A DNA stretch of 64,000 nucleotides from Acidobacteriaceae bacterium. GTDB taxonomy: Bacteria; Acidobacteriota; Terriglobia; Terriglobales; Acidobacteriaceae. Shown here one piece after another: positions 1 to 9,003 of the stretch. The stretch covers positions 82,501 through 146,500 of the forward strand of contig PLBY01000154.1 in NCBI GenBank assembly GCA_003134655.1, written 5' to 3'. A program made the position numbers and the translations under genes. The notes under the pieces were generated by a model that saw nothing but the letters and a program-made list of their open reading frames with translations, searched no databases and was not told the origin of the DNA. Positions within the stretch are counted from its first letter, which is position 1. Every line of letters starts with the position of its first letter.

Positions 1-1627
1 GGTCATCGAAGCTCTGGGTTTGCTCTGCGGCGCCAAGGTTGCTGAGGGCCGAATTGCTGAAGTTGATGGCAAGCAAGCCAGGAAGACTTCCGGGGTTGCC
101 ATTGCCGATGCCCAGCGTGTTGCCGAACTGCCCTACGCCGGATGCAAACGAATTACCGCTGTTCAGGGTGATATGGCTCCAGCCAATGCGGGCATCGTTT
201 AACAGATTGTTTCCGATCGTGCGACTCCAATCGCCCACCGTGTTGTAAATCGGCGTCGTCGAATAGGTATTGGACAGCAATGCCTGGGAACTAATCGCTG
301 GATTGTCCTGGTAAGCCCGGGTGAAGCGATAGGAGATATTGTCCTTTTGGGTCGCTTTAAAGTCTATTTTCAGATCGCCCTGCACCACATTTTGGGCCGA
401 GGTGGTCGTATTGACTGCATTGTTTTGCAGTTGGCTGTTGACGGGAGTCGGATACAGGCTCGAGCCAAACAGCGCGCTCGCCACCGGGCTCATCATGACG
501 CTAGGAATAACGTTGTTCGGAAAGGGCTGCCGCGTCGTGGCAGCGGGCGAAGAAGGAGTGCACGGAGCGCTAAAAGATTGGCACGGATTGTATAACTGAA
601 CTGGGAGAGCGCTAAAGTCGCCGCCACGCTCAGCGGCGGTAAACACCGTGTTGAAACTCGACGAGCTTGGAAAATCGAATCGCTGATCTTGAAAGTCAGC
701 GAAGAAGAAGAGCTTGTTCCTGATGATCGGTCCGCCAAAAGTGCCGCCGAACATGTTCCAGCGCAGTTTGGCCTTGGGAAGCGCTGGGTACACCAGATTG
801 TTCGACCAGCTGTTGGCATTCAGAACGTCATTGCGGAAAAACTCCCAAATATCGCCATGGTATTTGTTCGTGCCCGATTTGATGACGGCGTTCACAATTC
901 CGCCTTCGAAATTGCCGAACTCTGCCGGGGCGTTGCTCGTGATGAGGTTGAACTCCTCGATCGCATCGGGAGCCGGCGTGTAGCCGAGCAAATTGTCCGA
1001 TACCTGGTTGTTGTCCATGCCGTCGAGCAGGAAGTTGTTCGCCTGCTCGCGGTTGCCGTTGATGAGGGGACGGCCACCGTATCCGCCAGTATTGTTTCCG
1101 TTATTGAAACTGCTGGGATCGGTCGATACCGCGCCTGGCGCAAGCAAGGTCAACTGGACATAGTTGCGGGAGGCAAGCGGCATATTGTCGTTAGTTGCAG
1201 CGTTGATAATCGTGTCCACCTGCGTGGTCTCAGTCTTGAGAACGGGAGCTCCCGCGGACACTTCCACCGTCTCGGAGGCCTGACCAACTTTCATCGCTAT
1301 GTCTATGCGGGCGACTTGATTCAGAGTGAGCACGAATGGCGGAACGGACGCCACAGCGAACCCGGCTTTCTCAACCTTGATGGCGTACGAGCCGACAGGC
1401 AGTTGGGCGATACGGTAAAGGCCGCTGGCGTTCGTCACGGCGGTATACGTCTGACCGCGTTCCTGCGACGTCGCCGTAACTGTGGCTCCGGTTAGAGCGG
1501 CAGCACTTTGATCGGAGATCGTGCCGGTGATGGAAGCCGTCACTTCCTGGCTCCAGCCGTAATGGGAAACCCCAATTACCGTTACGAATAGAAGGAGCGA
1601 GCAGCAAAGGGCAGTTGAACGTCTCAT
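1..1627 (-). CDS. TonB-dependent receptor, Oar-like, with N-terminal carboxypeptidase-regulatory domain (3' end outside window)
   Basis: The frame stays open for 542 codons from an ATG at 1627-1625 to the window edge, so the C-terminal barrel is missing. A GAGGAGG ribosome-binding site lies six bases upstream. Residues 1-31 look like a signal peptide. A carboxypeptidase-regulatory (Ig-like) domain follows, seen in GTISDQSAAALTGATVTA and in GLYRIAQLPVGSYAIKVEK. Next comes a plug-like segment with INGNREQANNFLLDGMDNNQ, IEEFNLITSNAPAEFGNFEG and the aromatic GDIWEFFRND, then GGTFGGPIIRNKLFFFADFQ. This is the layout of acidobacterial Oar/SusC-like receptors that import large substrates, often glycans, across the outer membrane. 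The gene is divergent from a GntR regulator, which may control it (inference). The substrate cannot be read from the sequence. Confidence 0.93.
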   Translation of the reverse strand, partial: MRRSTALCCSLLLFVTVIGVSHYGWSQEVTASITGTISDQSAAALTGATVTATSQERGQTYTAVTNASGLYRIAQLPVGSYAIKVEKAGFAVASVPPFVLTLNQVARIDIAMKVGQASETVEVSAGAPVLKTETTQVDTIINAATNDNMPLASRNYVQLTLLAPGAVSTDPSSFNNGNNTGGYGGRPLINGNREQANNFLLDGMDNNQVSDNLLGYTPAPDAIEEFNLITSNAPAEFGNFEGGIVNAVIKSGTNKYHGDIWEFFRNDVLNANSWSNNLVYPALPKAKLRWNMFGGTFGGPIIRNKLFFFADFQDQRFDFPSSSSFNTVFTAAERGGDFSALPVQLYNPCQSFSAPCTPSSPAATTRQPFPNNVIPSVMMSPVASALFGSSLYPTPVNSQLQNNAVNTTTSAQNVVQGDLKIDFKATQKDNISYRFTRAYQDNPAISSQALLSNTYSTTPIYNTVGDWSRTIGNNLLNDARIGWSHITLNSGNSFASGVGQFGNTLGIGNGNPGSLPGLLAINFSNSALSNLGAAEQTQSFDD

Positions 1628-2033
1628 CACAAGCCTCCTCAGATCAGCGACAATAACAAATAACAGGGACGGACATGCTATATAGCGGATGACCGTTTAT
1701 CGTCAAGAAAAAAATAAAACAAATTGAAAGAATTTAAGATCGTTGTATTATCGCCTTGAGCAATAAAGCCTGGCGACTGCCTCTACCGTTTGAAAGGCGA
1801 GCGCTCAGGGCGTGGAATAGCCGCCAAGTATAGACGCTAACGCACTGGTACAAAACAATTTACAGGGTGTGAGCCTATTTCATCCGTAAACCTAATGAGG
1901 AAACGCCACGGCAGTGCAGGTATGCTGCTCCTCGTCTAGCACGAGGAGGCTATTCCGTAAATACGAAATCGATTTAGTATTGGAGCACTATAGCACTTCG
2001 TAGTATGGTGCACCTGCGTAGGAGAACGTTTGG
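1628..2033. other. Divergent intergenic region between the TonB receptor and the GntR regulator
   Basis: About 400 bases with no convincing gene. Besides the receptor promoter there is an imperfect inverted repeat, CACTATA (1986-1992) facing TATGGTG (2004-2010), followed by the palindrome GGTGCACC (2007-2014) just before the GntR ribosome-binding site. It could be an operator for the GntR protein, but the match is weak. Confidence 0.4.
1679..1706 (-). promoter_or_regulatory. Putative sigma-70 promoter of the TonB receptor gene
   Basis: On the minus strand TTGACG (1706-1701) is followed after 16 bases by TATATA (1684-1679). It sits about 50 bases before the receptor start, in AT-rich DNA. The hexamers match the -35 consensus in five of six positions and the -10 in four of six. 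Confidence 0.5.
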
Positions 2034-2756
2034 ATGCCTCACATCCGGAATAACGGGGAGCCCGCGTACCAGCGGATCCAGTCCACGATCGTCAAGCGGC
2101 TCGAAAAGGGTCTTCTGAAACCCGGCGATCTCGTAGACTCCGAGCGGGAACTTGCGCGTATTCACGGCGTCAGTCTCATGACCGCTCGCCACGCGCTCAC
2201 CGGTCTCGAGCGGGAGGGTTTGGTCGTACGGCGTCGGGGTGCGGGTACATTCGTCGCACCACCCAAGATCCATTTCAACAAGCTGATGAGCTATACCGAG
2301 GAGATGTCACGCCGCGGTCTGGCCGTTTCTTCCAGGCTGCTTTCAATTGGAGTCATTGAGAACGAACAGGAGATTGCAGCACGTCTGTCTCTGCCGGCCA
2401 CGAGTCGCCTGGTTAAGGTCGAACGCCTGAGGCTCGGCGAGGATGAACCATTTGCCATCGAAACCTGCTATTTATCGGCTGACGAGTTTGGTGATCTCAC
2501 TGAGGCCAGGCTGGACCGCGCGTCGTTGTTTTCTGTGCTGGAGCACGACCACGGACTTCAGATCGGCCACGCCGACGAAGAAATCGACGCTACCGCCGCC
2601 GATGCGCACACAGCCCGGCTTCTCGGTATTTCGGTAGGCGCCGCAGTACTACGAATCAGGCAACAGATTTTTTCCACGAAGGCAAAGCCCACGATCTACG
2701 TGCTGGGCCTTTACCGATCAGACCGCCACAAGCTGTTTATCCGTAGGTTTCGATAG
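2034..2756 (+). CDS. GntR family transcriptional regulator (HutC/FarR type)
   Basis: A protein of 240 residues, the usual HutC-subfamily length. Residues about 8-75 form the GntR winged helix, with YQRIQSTIVKRLEKGLLKPG, ERELARIHGVSLMTARHAL and the wing RRGAGTFVAPP. Residues about 95-235 are a UTRA effector domain, with VERLRLGEDEPFAIETCYL and a C-terminal YRSDRHKLFIRRF. AGGAG lies nine bases before the ATG. UTRA domains usually bind small ligands such as sugar phosphates, amino-sugar phosphates or urocanate; which one applies here is unknown. The position opposite the TonB receptor suggests that gene as a target. It converges with the DUF362 operon, leaving only 36 bases between the stops. 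Confidence 0.92.
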   Translation: MPHIRNNGEPAYQRIQSTIVKRLEKGLLKPGDLVDSERELARIHGVSLMTARHALTGLEREGLVVRRRGAGTFVAPPKIHFNKLMSYTEEMSRRGLAVSSRLLSIGVIENEQEIAARLSLPATSRLVKVERLRLGEDEPFAIETCYLSADEFGDLTEARLDRASLFSVLEHDHGLQIGHADEEIDATAADAHTARLLGISVGAAVLRIRQQIFSTKAKPTIYVLGLYRSDRHKLFIRRFR

Positions 2757-2792
2757 CGGTACTTTTTAAGCATCGCGTAAACAAACGAGACC

Positions 2793-4226
2793 TCATTGCG
2801 ATTCCAGGTGTACCCGTCCCGCGATGCGTATTTCCGGAATCACGAATTCGGTGAATCCGTCGTGTCTTACGGGCTCAAGAGACTTGCAACACCCATGTTC
2901 GGGCGTCTCGTAACGGATCGTCGTAAACGATCCCTTGACTTGCACCTGTAAACGAAGCGGCTCTCCGGCATAATTCACCAATTCCAGCAGAGTCATCCTT
3001 GCGCCGCGGTCTTTGTAAGGCACAGCGATGGTAGTCAGTCCATTCCAAAGGCTTAGCAGCGCATTCCGTTTGCCCAGAAGCCGCCGAATATCCTGTGCGA
3101 AGGTCTCGGGATCCGAGACAGGCTCTGCCAATTCGAGCACCTTTCCGTTTCCTACTGGATACGAAGTCGTGTGCTCGTTCAGTTGGACTGGTTGGCTGCT
3201 CTGCCACGAATACTTGCCGTGCGCATCCACTGCTACGACAGTTGCGCCGCCCGTTGCCAAATTCTTAATCCATTCCACAGTTTCGGGGTCCGGTTTTGCA
3301 AACACGATCACAATATCGAAGCCCTTGAGTTCCTCTGTCTTCAAGTCCGCGGCGATAAATACCTGGAATGGAATATTGTGGCGACTCAGCAGATTTGCAA
3401 CTTCATCACTTGGATCAAGCTGATCAACGACCACCGCCACGTTGGCGGCTGGTTCCAATACCCCTGCGCTCGCATCGGCAAAGAACTTCAACGTCGAGCG
3501 CACTTGATTCCAGAGTGCCCAAGCCTCACTATCACGCTTGTTCAGGCCCTGCTGCAGATGTTCGTCCAACTGTAGAACCAAATCAGCATGAAACGCACCG
3601 GCCTCGGCGACTGCCAGGGAATAATCATCAGCCGTCAGGATTGTTTGCGGCGCTTGATCGGCCCATGAAAACGTATAAAGCGGAATCTGCGGGCGGCGAG
3701 ACCGCTGCTCAGTTTTGATGAATGCAAGATTCGTATCAATCCATGGTTGCGCGGTCGGGCTTGACACTTCGAGCACTGAATTGCGCTTGATGATGAGGCT
3801 GCCCCTCATCTTGGGCTGCTTGCCGGTGGGGCTGAGCACCAGAACTCGCAGTTTCGGGTAAGCCGATCGCAAGCTTGCGATGGATTTCTCGGTTTCCGCG
3901 CTCTCTGCTTCGAGAACCTTCAGAATAATTCCTGCGCAGCTCTTTTCCGTGCATTCTTTTGCTGCAGAGGTCGCCTGGTTGAGCGGCGTCTCAACATATA
4001 CTCGATATCCCTGTTTGCGCGCAGTCGCCCACAGTGCGGTAGGTACACCGCGTTCCCAGGCAAGAACGATCTGGTTCACTCCGAGCGAACTCGCCGGAGG
4101 TAACGTGGCGTCGTTCCACTGCACAAACACCGTACTCCATGCGGACGGAGAAAATGTGATGCAAAGGCACAATACAACCATATTCCTGAAACTCATGCGA
4201 TCCGTTCTAGAGCCCTGAGTAATCAC
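2793..4226 (-). CDS. Secreted protein of unknown function, last gene of the DUF362-propeller-ApbE operon
   Basis: I do not recognise this 477-residue protein. The GTG start overlaps the ApbE stop as GTGA, suggesting translational coupling. An ATG at 4196 would give a cleaner signal peptide (MSFRNMVVLCLCITF), so the true start is uncertain. The N-terminal half alternates strands and helices, with LGVNQIVLAWERGVPTALWA and KQGYRVYVETPL, which resembles a TIM-barrel-like glycoside-hydrolase fold. Around residue 260 VAVVVDQLDPSDEVANLL and FDIVIVFAKPDPETVEWIKN look like a flavodoxin-like or beta-galactosidase trimerisation-type domain. The last 80 residues look beta-rich. No cofactor-binding cysteines or haem motifs are visible. 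Operon position suggests it works with the exported redox proteins upstream. Confidence 0.75.
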   Translation of the reverse strand: MITQGSRTDRMSFRNMVVLCLCITFSPSAWSTVFVQWNDATLPPASSLGVNQIVLAWERGVPTALWATARKQGYRVYVETPLNQATSAAKECTEKSCAGIILKVLEAESAETEKSIASLRSAYPKLRVLVLSPTGKQPKMRGSLIIKRNSVLEVSSPTAQPWIDTNLAFIKTEQRSRRPQIPLYTFSWADQAPQTILTADDYSLAVAEAGAFHADLVLQLDEHLQQGLNKRDSEAWALWNQVRSTLKFFADASAGVLEPAANVAVVVDQLDPSDEVANLLSRHNIPFQVFIAADLKTEELKGFDIVIVFAKPDPETVEWIKNLATGGATVVAVDAHGKYSWQSSQPVQLNEHTTSYPVGNGKVLELAEPVSDPETFAQDIRRLLGKRNALLSLWNGLTTIAVPYKDRGARMTLLELVNYAGEPLRLQVQVKGSFTTIRYETPEHGCCKSLEPVRHDGFTEFVIPEIRIAGRVHLESQ

Positions 4227-5233
4227 CGGTGTTTCCCGAAAAAAATTTGCGGTCCATTTGTTACTGTTTCCATTTTTGCTTTCGGAGAGAGCCAGATTGC
4301 AGAGACGTTGCTCATGCCATCGACCAAAGACTTCCCAACCTTCGGGCCAAGCAGCAGTAATGTGGTCGAAAGCCCGTCGGAAGGCGTTCCAGAAGAGGTG
4401 ATGACGCTGACCGCGAATTGAGTATCGATGGGCCTTCCGGTGGCTGGGTCAATAATATGCCCGGCGGACTCGGGAGCAAGCAAAGAAACCGCCGTCTGTT
4501 CTGATGTGGAAACACTTTGGTCCTTAAGCATCACGTAGGGATCGATCTTGTGAGAAGGATCGCGCAGATGCACAAGCCAGCCAGTCTGTCCGGGAGGCGA
4601 TCCCATGGCCAAAATCGTACTTCCTCCGGAATTGATTAACGCGTTGCGAATGCCGTCGGAATGCAGCACCTCACCGGCGCGGTCAACGGCATACCCTTTG
4701 CCGATCGCGCCCAAATCTAACTGCATACATGAAGATCGAAATGTAATTTCGTCCGGCGGAGTTAACTCGATCTTGTCGTAGCCAACACAATCCTCTGCTT
4801 GTTGTCGCTGTGAAAGCGAAGGCAGCGAGTCGCCCGACAACGCAGCTTTCCACAGGTTTACGAGCGGCGCGACGGTAATGTCGAACTTCCCGCCCGAGAG
4901 CCTCGAAAACTGCACCGCTTGTTCAATCACGCGATACAAGTCGGGCGGAACCTTCTGAGGGTGGAAATGAGCGGAACGGTTCAGCCTGCTCAATGCGCTC
5001 TCAGGCTTATAGTTGCTCATCAGATCGTCCATTCGGACGATCTCTTGCAAAGCCTTGTCGATCGCGGCGGAACCCTTTTCGGAAGATTCAGCATAAGCAG
5101 CGATCTCGAAGACCGTGCCCATGATGTACTTTTCCTTGTAAACGAGAATTGGCTTATCTGAGCTCTGGGCGCTCGAACCGACGGACAGAATTACTACGAC
5201 GAGCGCTGCCGCCCGTTGCTTACCGAAGCGCAT
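4223..5233 (-). CDS. apbE: FAD:protein FMN transferase (ApbE family)
   Basis: About 336 residues with a signal peptide (RAAALVVVILSVGSSAQ), as expected for periplasmic ApbE. The family uses FAD to attach FMN covalently to a Thr or Ser of target redox proteins, in a Mg-dependent reaction. Visible family motifs in order are YIMGTVFEI, MDDLMSNYKPESALSRLN, GGKFDITVAPLVNLW, QLDLGAIGKGYAVDRA, ALINSGGS, GHIIDPATGRP and SDGLSTTLLLLG. The ATG at 5233 has GGTGAG upstream; a GTG at 5242 is also possible. The start overlaps the propeller gene's end and the stop overlaps the next gene. I saw no obvious ApbE target motif in the operon, so its substrate protein is unknown. Confidence 0.93.
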   Translation of the reverse strand: MRFGKQRAAALVVVILSVGSSAQSSDKPILVYKEKYIMGTVFEIAAYAESSEKGSAAIDKALQEIVRMDDLMSNYKPESALSRLNRSAHFHPQKVPPDLYRVIEQAVQFSRLSGGKFDITVAPLVNLWKAALSGDSLPSLSQRQQAEDCVGYDKIELTPPDEITFRSSCMQLDLGAIGKGYAVDRAGEVLHSDGIRNALINSGGSTILAMGSPPGQTGWLVHLRDPSHKIDPYVMLKDQSVSTSEQTAVSLLAPESAGHIIDPATGRPIDTQFAVSVITSSGTPSDGLSTTLLLLGPKVGKSLVDGMSNVSAIWLSPKAKMETVTNGPQIFFGKHR

Positions 5234-6275
5234 AAATCTCACCGCTCAAACTCGCTATATAAATACCCTCGCCCGTTAGGACGGGCACGGACTGGATTGC
5301 CGTCCCCAGGGCGGCTCTCCACACAATTTTTCCGTTGGCCGGATCCAGGGCAAACAAGCCTCCCGCCTGAATACAGAGCGCACCGTCTGCAATCACTGGT
5401 GACGCCGTAACCACTTCTCCCACCTCGGTCCTCCAGCGCAACTGGCCGGTTTGAATATCAAAGGCGTACAGAAATCCATCTTTGCTGCCAATCGCAGCAA
5501 GATCTCCCGATACCGCCGGGGAAGACGCGATGCCGAGGCCCGTTTCATATTTCCAGCGCACTTCTCCGGTGCTCGCGTTCAGCGCGTAAACGCAAAAGTC
5601 CTCGGAGCCGATAAGCACGAGGCCATCAGCCACTGCGGGAGATGAATCAATGCCGTTGCCCGTAGGCGTTCCCCACAATATCCTTCCGGAATCGGCCGCG
5701 AGACAGTAGACCTTGCCGTCTCCGCAACCCACGTAAAGCTGATGCTCAGCGGCATACGGCGTGGAATAAATCCTTCCACGGAGGCTTTGGGACCACTTTT
5801 CGTGACCACTCCCGGCGTCGACAGCATAGACTTTCCCGTCCGCGCTCCCAAAGAAAACAAGGCCATCGCGGACGACCGCCGATGACCACACCTCGGCCTC
5901 GCTTGCCGCCTCCCACAGTTTTTTTCCAGAATGCCGATCCAGAGCATAGATCTTGCCGTCGTCACAACCAAAAAGAACTGTGTTCCCGAAGAGAGAAGGC
6001 GTGGAATGCACCTGGCCCGCTGACTCAAACTTCCATTTGGATGTTCCCGTGCCGACGTCGATTGCGTGGAGCACTCCGCCGACCGAAGCGACATACAGAA
6101 TTCCTTCTCGAAGCACTGGAGCGGACCGCACCGCGCTGCCGGCGCGATATTGCCAAGCCGCCTTCTCCGGAAAATGTAGTTTGATTTGTCCCTGGCCACC
6201 GGTACGAGCATTGTCCCCAAGCAGGGTTGGCCAGTCGCGTGGAGATTCAGGCGTAGCTGTTTCCGTTATCACCAT
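5220..6275 (-). CDS. PQQ-binding-like beta-propeller repeat protein
   Basis: 351 residues made almost entirely of about seven or eight PQQ/BamB-type blades. Typical strands are GILYVASVGGVLHAIDVGTG, GKIYALDRHSGKKLWE, GKVYAVDAGSGHEKWSQSL and GFLYAFDIQTGQLRWRTEVG. No catalytic PQQ-dehydrogenase residues or haem sites are evident, so a scaffold role is more likely than an enzyme. No signal peptide is visible at the N-terminus (MVITETATPESPRDW), which is odd between exported neighbours; the protein may be cytoplasmic. The start ATG overlaps the DUF362 stop as TGATG, so the two are probably translated together. Confidence 0.88.
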   Translation of the reverse strand: MVITETATPESPRDWPTLLGDNARTGGQGQIKLHFPEKAAWQYRAGSAVRSAPVLREGILYVASVGGVLHAIDVGTGTSKWKFESAGQVHSTPSLFGNTVLFGCDDGKIYALDRHSGKKLWEAASEAEVWSSAVVRDGLVFFGSADGKVYAVDAGSGHEKWSQSLRGRIYSTPYAAEHQLYVGCGDGKVYCLAADSGRILWGTPTGNGIDSSPAVADGLVLIGSEDFCVYALNASTGEVRWKYETGLGIASSPAVSGDLAAIGSKDGFLYAFDIQTGQLRWRTEVGEVVTASPVIADGALCIQAGGLFALDPANGKIVWRAALGTAIQSVPVLTGEGIYIASLSGEIYALR

Positions 6276-7435
6276 CAGGCCGAGATAAGACGATGATCGA
6301 TCTGTTTCAGATCGGAGATTCCGAGTCCAAGTTGCCCCGCCGCTGCAATATGTCCCGGCTGCCGGAAGAACAGATTCCTGGTGGCATCGTGAAAGAACAC
6401 GTTGGAGTCGGGCGTGATGCTGCTTGACTCGTGTTCCCAGACGGAGGGAGCAGCGTGTTCGCGTCGTTTCTTCTCGATCGCCTCCAGTTCAACGGTGTCC
6501 ATCGCCACCGGGTCGGTAGCCACCATTAGAATCCCTGTCTGCTCGATGAAATCCTGGACCTGCGTCAGGGGCCCCCCGTGCCATACCAAGCGCATTCCAT
6601 CCATGATATGCAGCACGGCTTTCGAACGTAGCGGTTCGACCGTGCACAGCAATCCGATCAGAGGATTTGTAAAAGAATGCGGCGCTTGATGGGTGCGCGC
6701 AACGTTATTGAAAGTACCATAGGCCAGGTTCTTGAGAGCTCCTGTAACCCCGGATGCCGAGTGGTCCTTCATGGTCGGCACGTTGATAATCTTCGTTACT
6801 TCGTGGGCCACAATCCTTGCCATGTAGGATCGGGTTTCCCACTCGCCGAAGAAATTGGCATCGCAATAAACATTCGGGTCGTAGCCGACTACGCCGCTGG
6901 CGAAGGCGTCCTGGATGCCAACGATGCGAACTCCAGTCGGCAACAGCGTCTGATAGCTACCGATATCCATCTCATACGAATATCGGTCGTAGACGACGAT
7001 ATTTCGCAGAGGCACTCCAACCGACCGGACTGCGTCAATGATCTCGCGTATGATCTCGGGAGATGAACAACAGGCAGGGGCACCCGACGGATTGATCTTG
7101 ATGCCAACGATGTCCTTCGGATCGATGAATTTCGCCCACGCGTGCTGAACCGATTTCTCGCCCGTCAGTTCGGTCATCGCGCGTTCCAGCATACGGCGCA
7201 CGATCGACTGCGTCACGCGATTCCCTACAATAGCCCTGGGTTCGCGGATCTCGACAAGTCGCCCGCGAAACAATCCTGGCATCCCTAATGGCGACGGCGC
7301 ATAATCGGGCAGACCGTGCAGTTCGATGGGTGGGAGGGCAGGAAGAGAACCCGCCCGCGCCATCGGATCCAGTCCTTGTATCAGCAGCGAAGCGCTTCCG
7401 ATGCAACCAGCCTTTACAAAAGTACGACGATCCAT
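6275..7435 (-). CDS. DUF362 domain protein with Tat signal, first gene of the operon
   Basis: 386 residues. The N-terminus MDRRTFVKAGCIGSASLL carries a twin-arginine motif, so export in folded form is likely. The DUF362 body shows GNRVTQSIVRRMLERAM, DPKDIVGIKINPSG, SPEIIREIIDAVRSVGV and MKDHSASGVTGALKNLAYG. DUF362 proteins are often associated with Fe-S redox proteins, but this copy lacks ferredoxin cysteine clusters and has only an isolated CC near residue 121. AAGGA lies four bases before the ATG. It starts a four-gene operon with very short overlaps. The biochemical role of DUF362 is not established. Confidence 0.88.
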   Translation of the reverse strand: MDRRTFVKAGCIGSASLLIQGLDPMARAGSLPALPPIELHGLPDYAPSPLGMPGLFRGRLVEIREPRAIVGNRVTQSIVRRMLERAMTELTGEKSVQHAWAKFIDPKDIVGIKINPSGAPACCSSPEIIREIIDAVRSVGVPLRNIVVYDRYSYEMDIGSYQTLLPTGVRIVGIQDAFASGVVGYDPNVYCDANFFGEWETRSYMARIVAHEVTKIINVPTMKDHSASGVTGALKNLAYGTFNNVARTHQAPHSFTNPLIGLLCTVEPLRSKAVLHIMDGMRLVWHGGPLTQVQDFIEQTGILMVATDPVAMDTVELEAIEKKRREHAAPSVWEHESSSITPDSNVFFHDATRNLFFRQPGHIAAAGQLGLGISDLKQIDHRLISA

Positions 7436-7620
7436 GATTCCTTCCCGATCGATCGCTCCAATTTGCCAGACCGAACCTCGAGGGAACCGATCAGATTACG
7501 CTAGCCCGTCTCTGGTTTACAACCCGTCCGGGGCCGGCTCTTCATCCATGATGACAATTTCGTCTCGAGTGGATACACTTTCGCTTCAACACAAACCACA
7601 CAGAGGCCAGTCAGAGGCGC

Positions 7621-8967
7621 ATGAAAACATCACTTGCAGTCATCACAGCACTAGCGATCGTCATCGGATCTCCTCTCGTCACACTTGCGCAGACTCCACC
7701 TCGTTATGATCTGCTGTTAAAAGGCGGCCACGTTATTGATCCTGCCAATCACATCGACGACGTGCGCGACGTTGCCGTATTCCAGGGCAAGATAGCTGCT
7801 GTCGAAAGAGATATTCCCGCCGACCAAGCCGGAAAGGTTGTGGATGTTTCGAAGCTCTTAGTCACGCCGGGACTGATCGATATTCACTACCATGTCGGTC
7901 ACGGAGGCGCGCCACTCGCCTGGTTCACTCCTGAAGCCCGCGCGCACGCTCTCCCCCTTGGCATCCCGGCGGATATGGCGCTGGAATCCGGCGTGACCAC
8001 CATCGTCGATGCAGGTACGGCAGGCGCCGAAACCTTCCTGCAAGAGAAGGAGGAAGTCATTGACCGCGCCAAAGTGCGCGTTCTGGCTTTCCTGAATATC
8101 GTCGGGAACGGGATGGGAGGCGGGCTGGAACAGAGTCTGGATGAGATGGACCCCAAACTTTGCGCCGCCACGATCACGAAATATCGGGACATTATCGTGG
8201 GAGTAAAGACTGCGCATTACTGGACGAAAGAGCCTTGGGATGCGGAGCACGTGCCGTGGGCTGCGGTGGATCGTGCTATTGAATGTGCGACGCTTGCGAA
8301 TGTTCCGGTCATGTACGACTTCTGGCCTCGTCCAGAGAGAACTTACGAAGATCTGCTGAAGAAGATGCGGCCTGGCGATATTCACACCCACGTCTTTGCC
8401 CAGCAATTCCCCATAATTCTAGCCGACGGCAAGATCAATCCCGCCTTGGCAGAGGCTCGCGCGCGTGGCGTGATCTTTGACGTTGGGCATGGAGCCGGCA
8501 GCTTCTGGTTTCGCAATGCGGTTCCTGCTCAGAAACAAGGATTCATTCCTGATTCCATGTCCACCGACTTACACACAGGCGACTACAACGTAGTCAGCAT
8601 GACCATCGTGATGTCAAAATTCCTGGCTATCGGTGTGCCTCTGGATGACATCATTCGCCGATCAACCGTCAATCCGGCGGCCGAGATTCATCGGCCCGAA
8701 TTAGGCACTCTGGCAGTAGGCAAGGACGCCGATATCGCGGTCCTCGAACTAGCGAAGGGTCATTTCAGTTACATCGACTGTGGCGTCGCCAGATTTGACG
8801 GAAACGCGAAACTGACGGCCCGTATGACGATTCGTGCAGGCCGCATTTTGTACGATCCTTCTGGTCTCAGTATGGTGGAGTGGGAGAAGGCCCGCCCGCA
8901 ATATTTCAGCACTCCCGACAAAGGCGAGTCTTTGCCAGCGCGGGCCGACGATTATCCGCGAGATTGA
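7621..8967 (+). CDS. Exported amidohydrolase/deacetylase family metallohydrolase
   Basis: 448 residues starting with a signal peptide ending near residue 23 (VTLAQ). The body is a dihydroorotase-like amidohydrolase of the Atu3266/EF0837 type: LLKGGHVIDPANHIDDVRDV, the metal motif GLIDIHYHVGHGG (H89, H91), a candidate carboxylated lysine in GVKTAHYW, GDIHTHVFA and DSMSTDLH. Characterised relatives remove acyl groups from N-acetylated or related substrates. At VPVMYDFWPRPE the histidine usual in the family seems replaced by Tyr-Asp. Export is unusual for the family. The gene stands 36 bases upstream of an exported PLP enzyme, and this gene pair is also known in cytoplasmic form in other bacteria. 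Confidence 0.9.
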   Translation: MKTSLAVITALAIVIGSPLVTLAQTPPRYDLLLKGGHVIDPANHIDDVRDVAVFQGKIAAVERDIPADQAGKVVDVSKLLVTPGLIDIHYHVGHGGAPLAWFTPEARAHALPLGIPADMALESGVTTIVDAGTAGAETFLQEKEEVIDRAKVRVLAFLNIVGNGMGGGLEQSLDEMDPKLCAATITKYRDIIVGVKTAHYWTKEPWDAEHVPWAAVDRAIECATLANVPVMYDFWPRPERTYEDLLKKMRPGDIHTHVFAQQFPIILADGKINPALAEARARGVIFDVGHGAGSFWFRNAVPAQKQGFIPDSMSTDLHTGDYNVVSMTIVMSKFLAIGVPLDDIIRRSTVNPAAEIHRPELGTLAVGKDADIAVLELAKGHFSYIDCGVARFDGNAKLTARMTIRAGRILYDPSGLSMVEWEKARPQYFSTPDKGESLPARADDYPRD

Positions 8968-9003
8968 TCGTCGAAATTCCAACAGCGTTCTGGAGGATCA
9001 GCC

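Noticed and set aside
689..1495. Open frame of 268 codons on the plus strand
   Set aside because: Lies opposite the TonB receptor, whose own frame is clean and shows clear family motifs.
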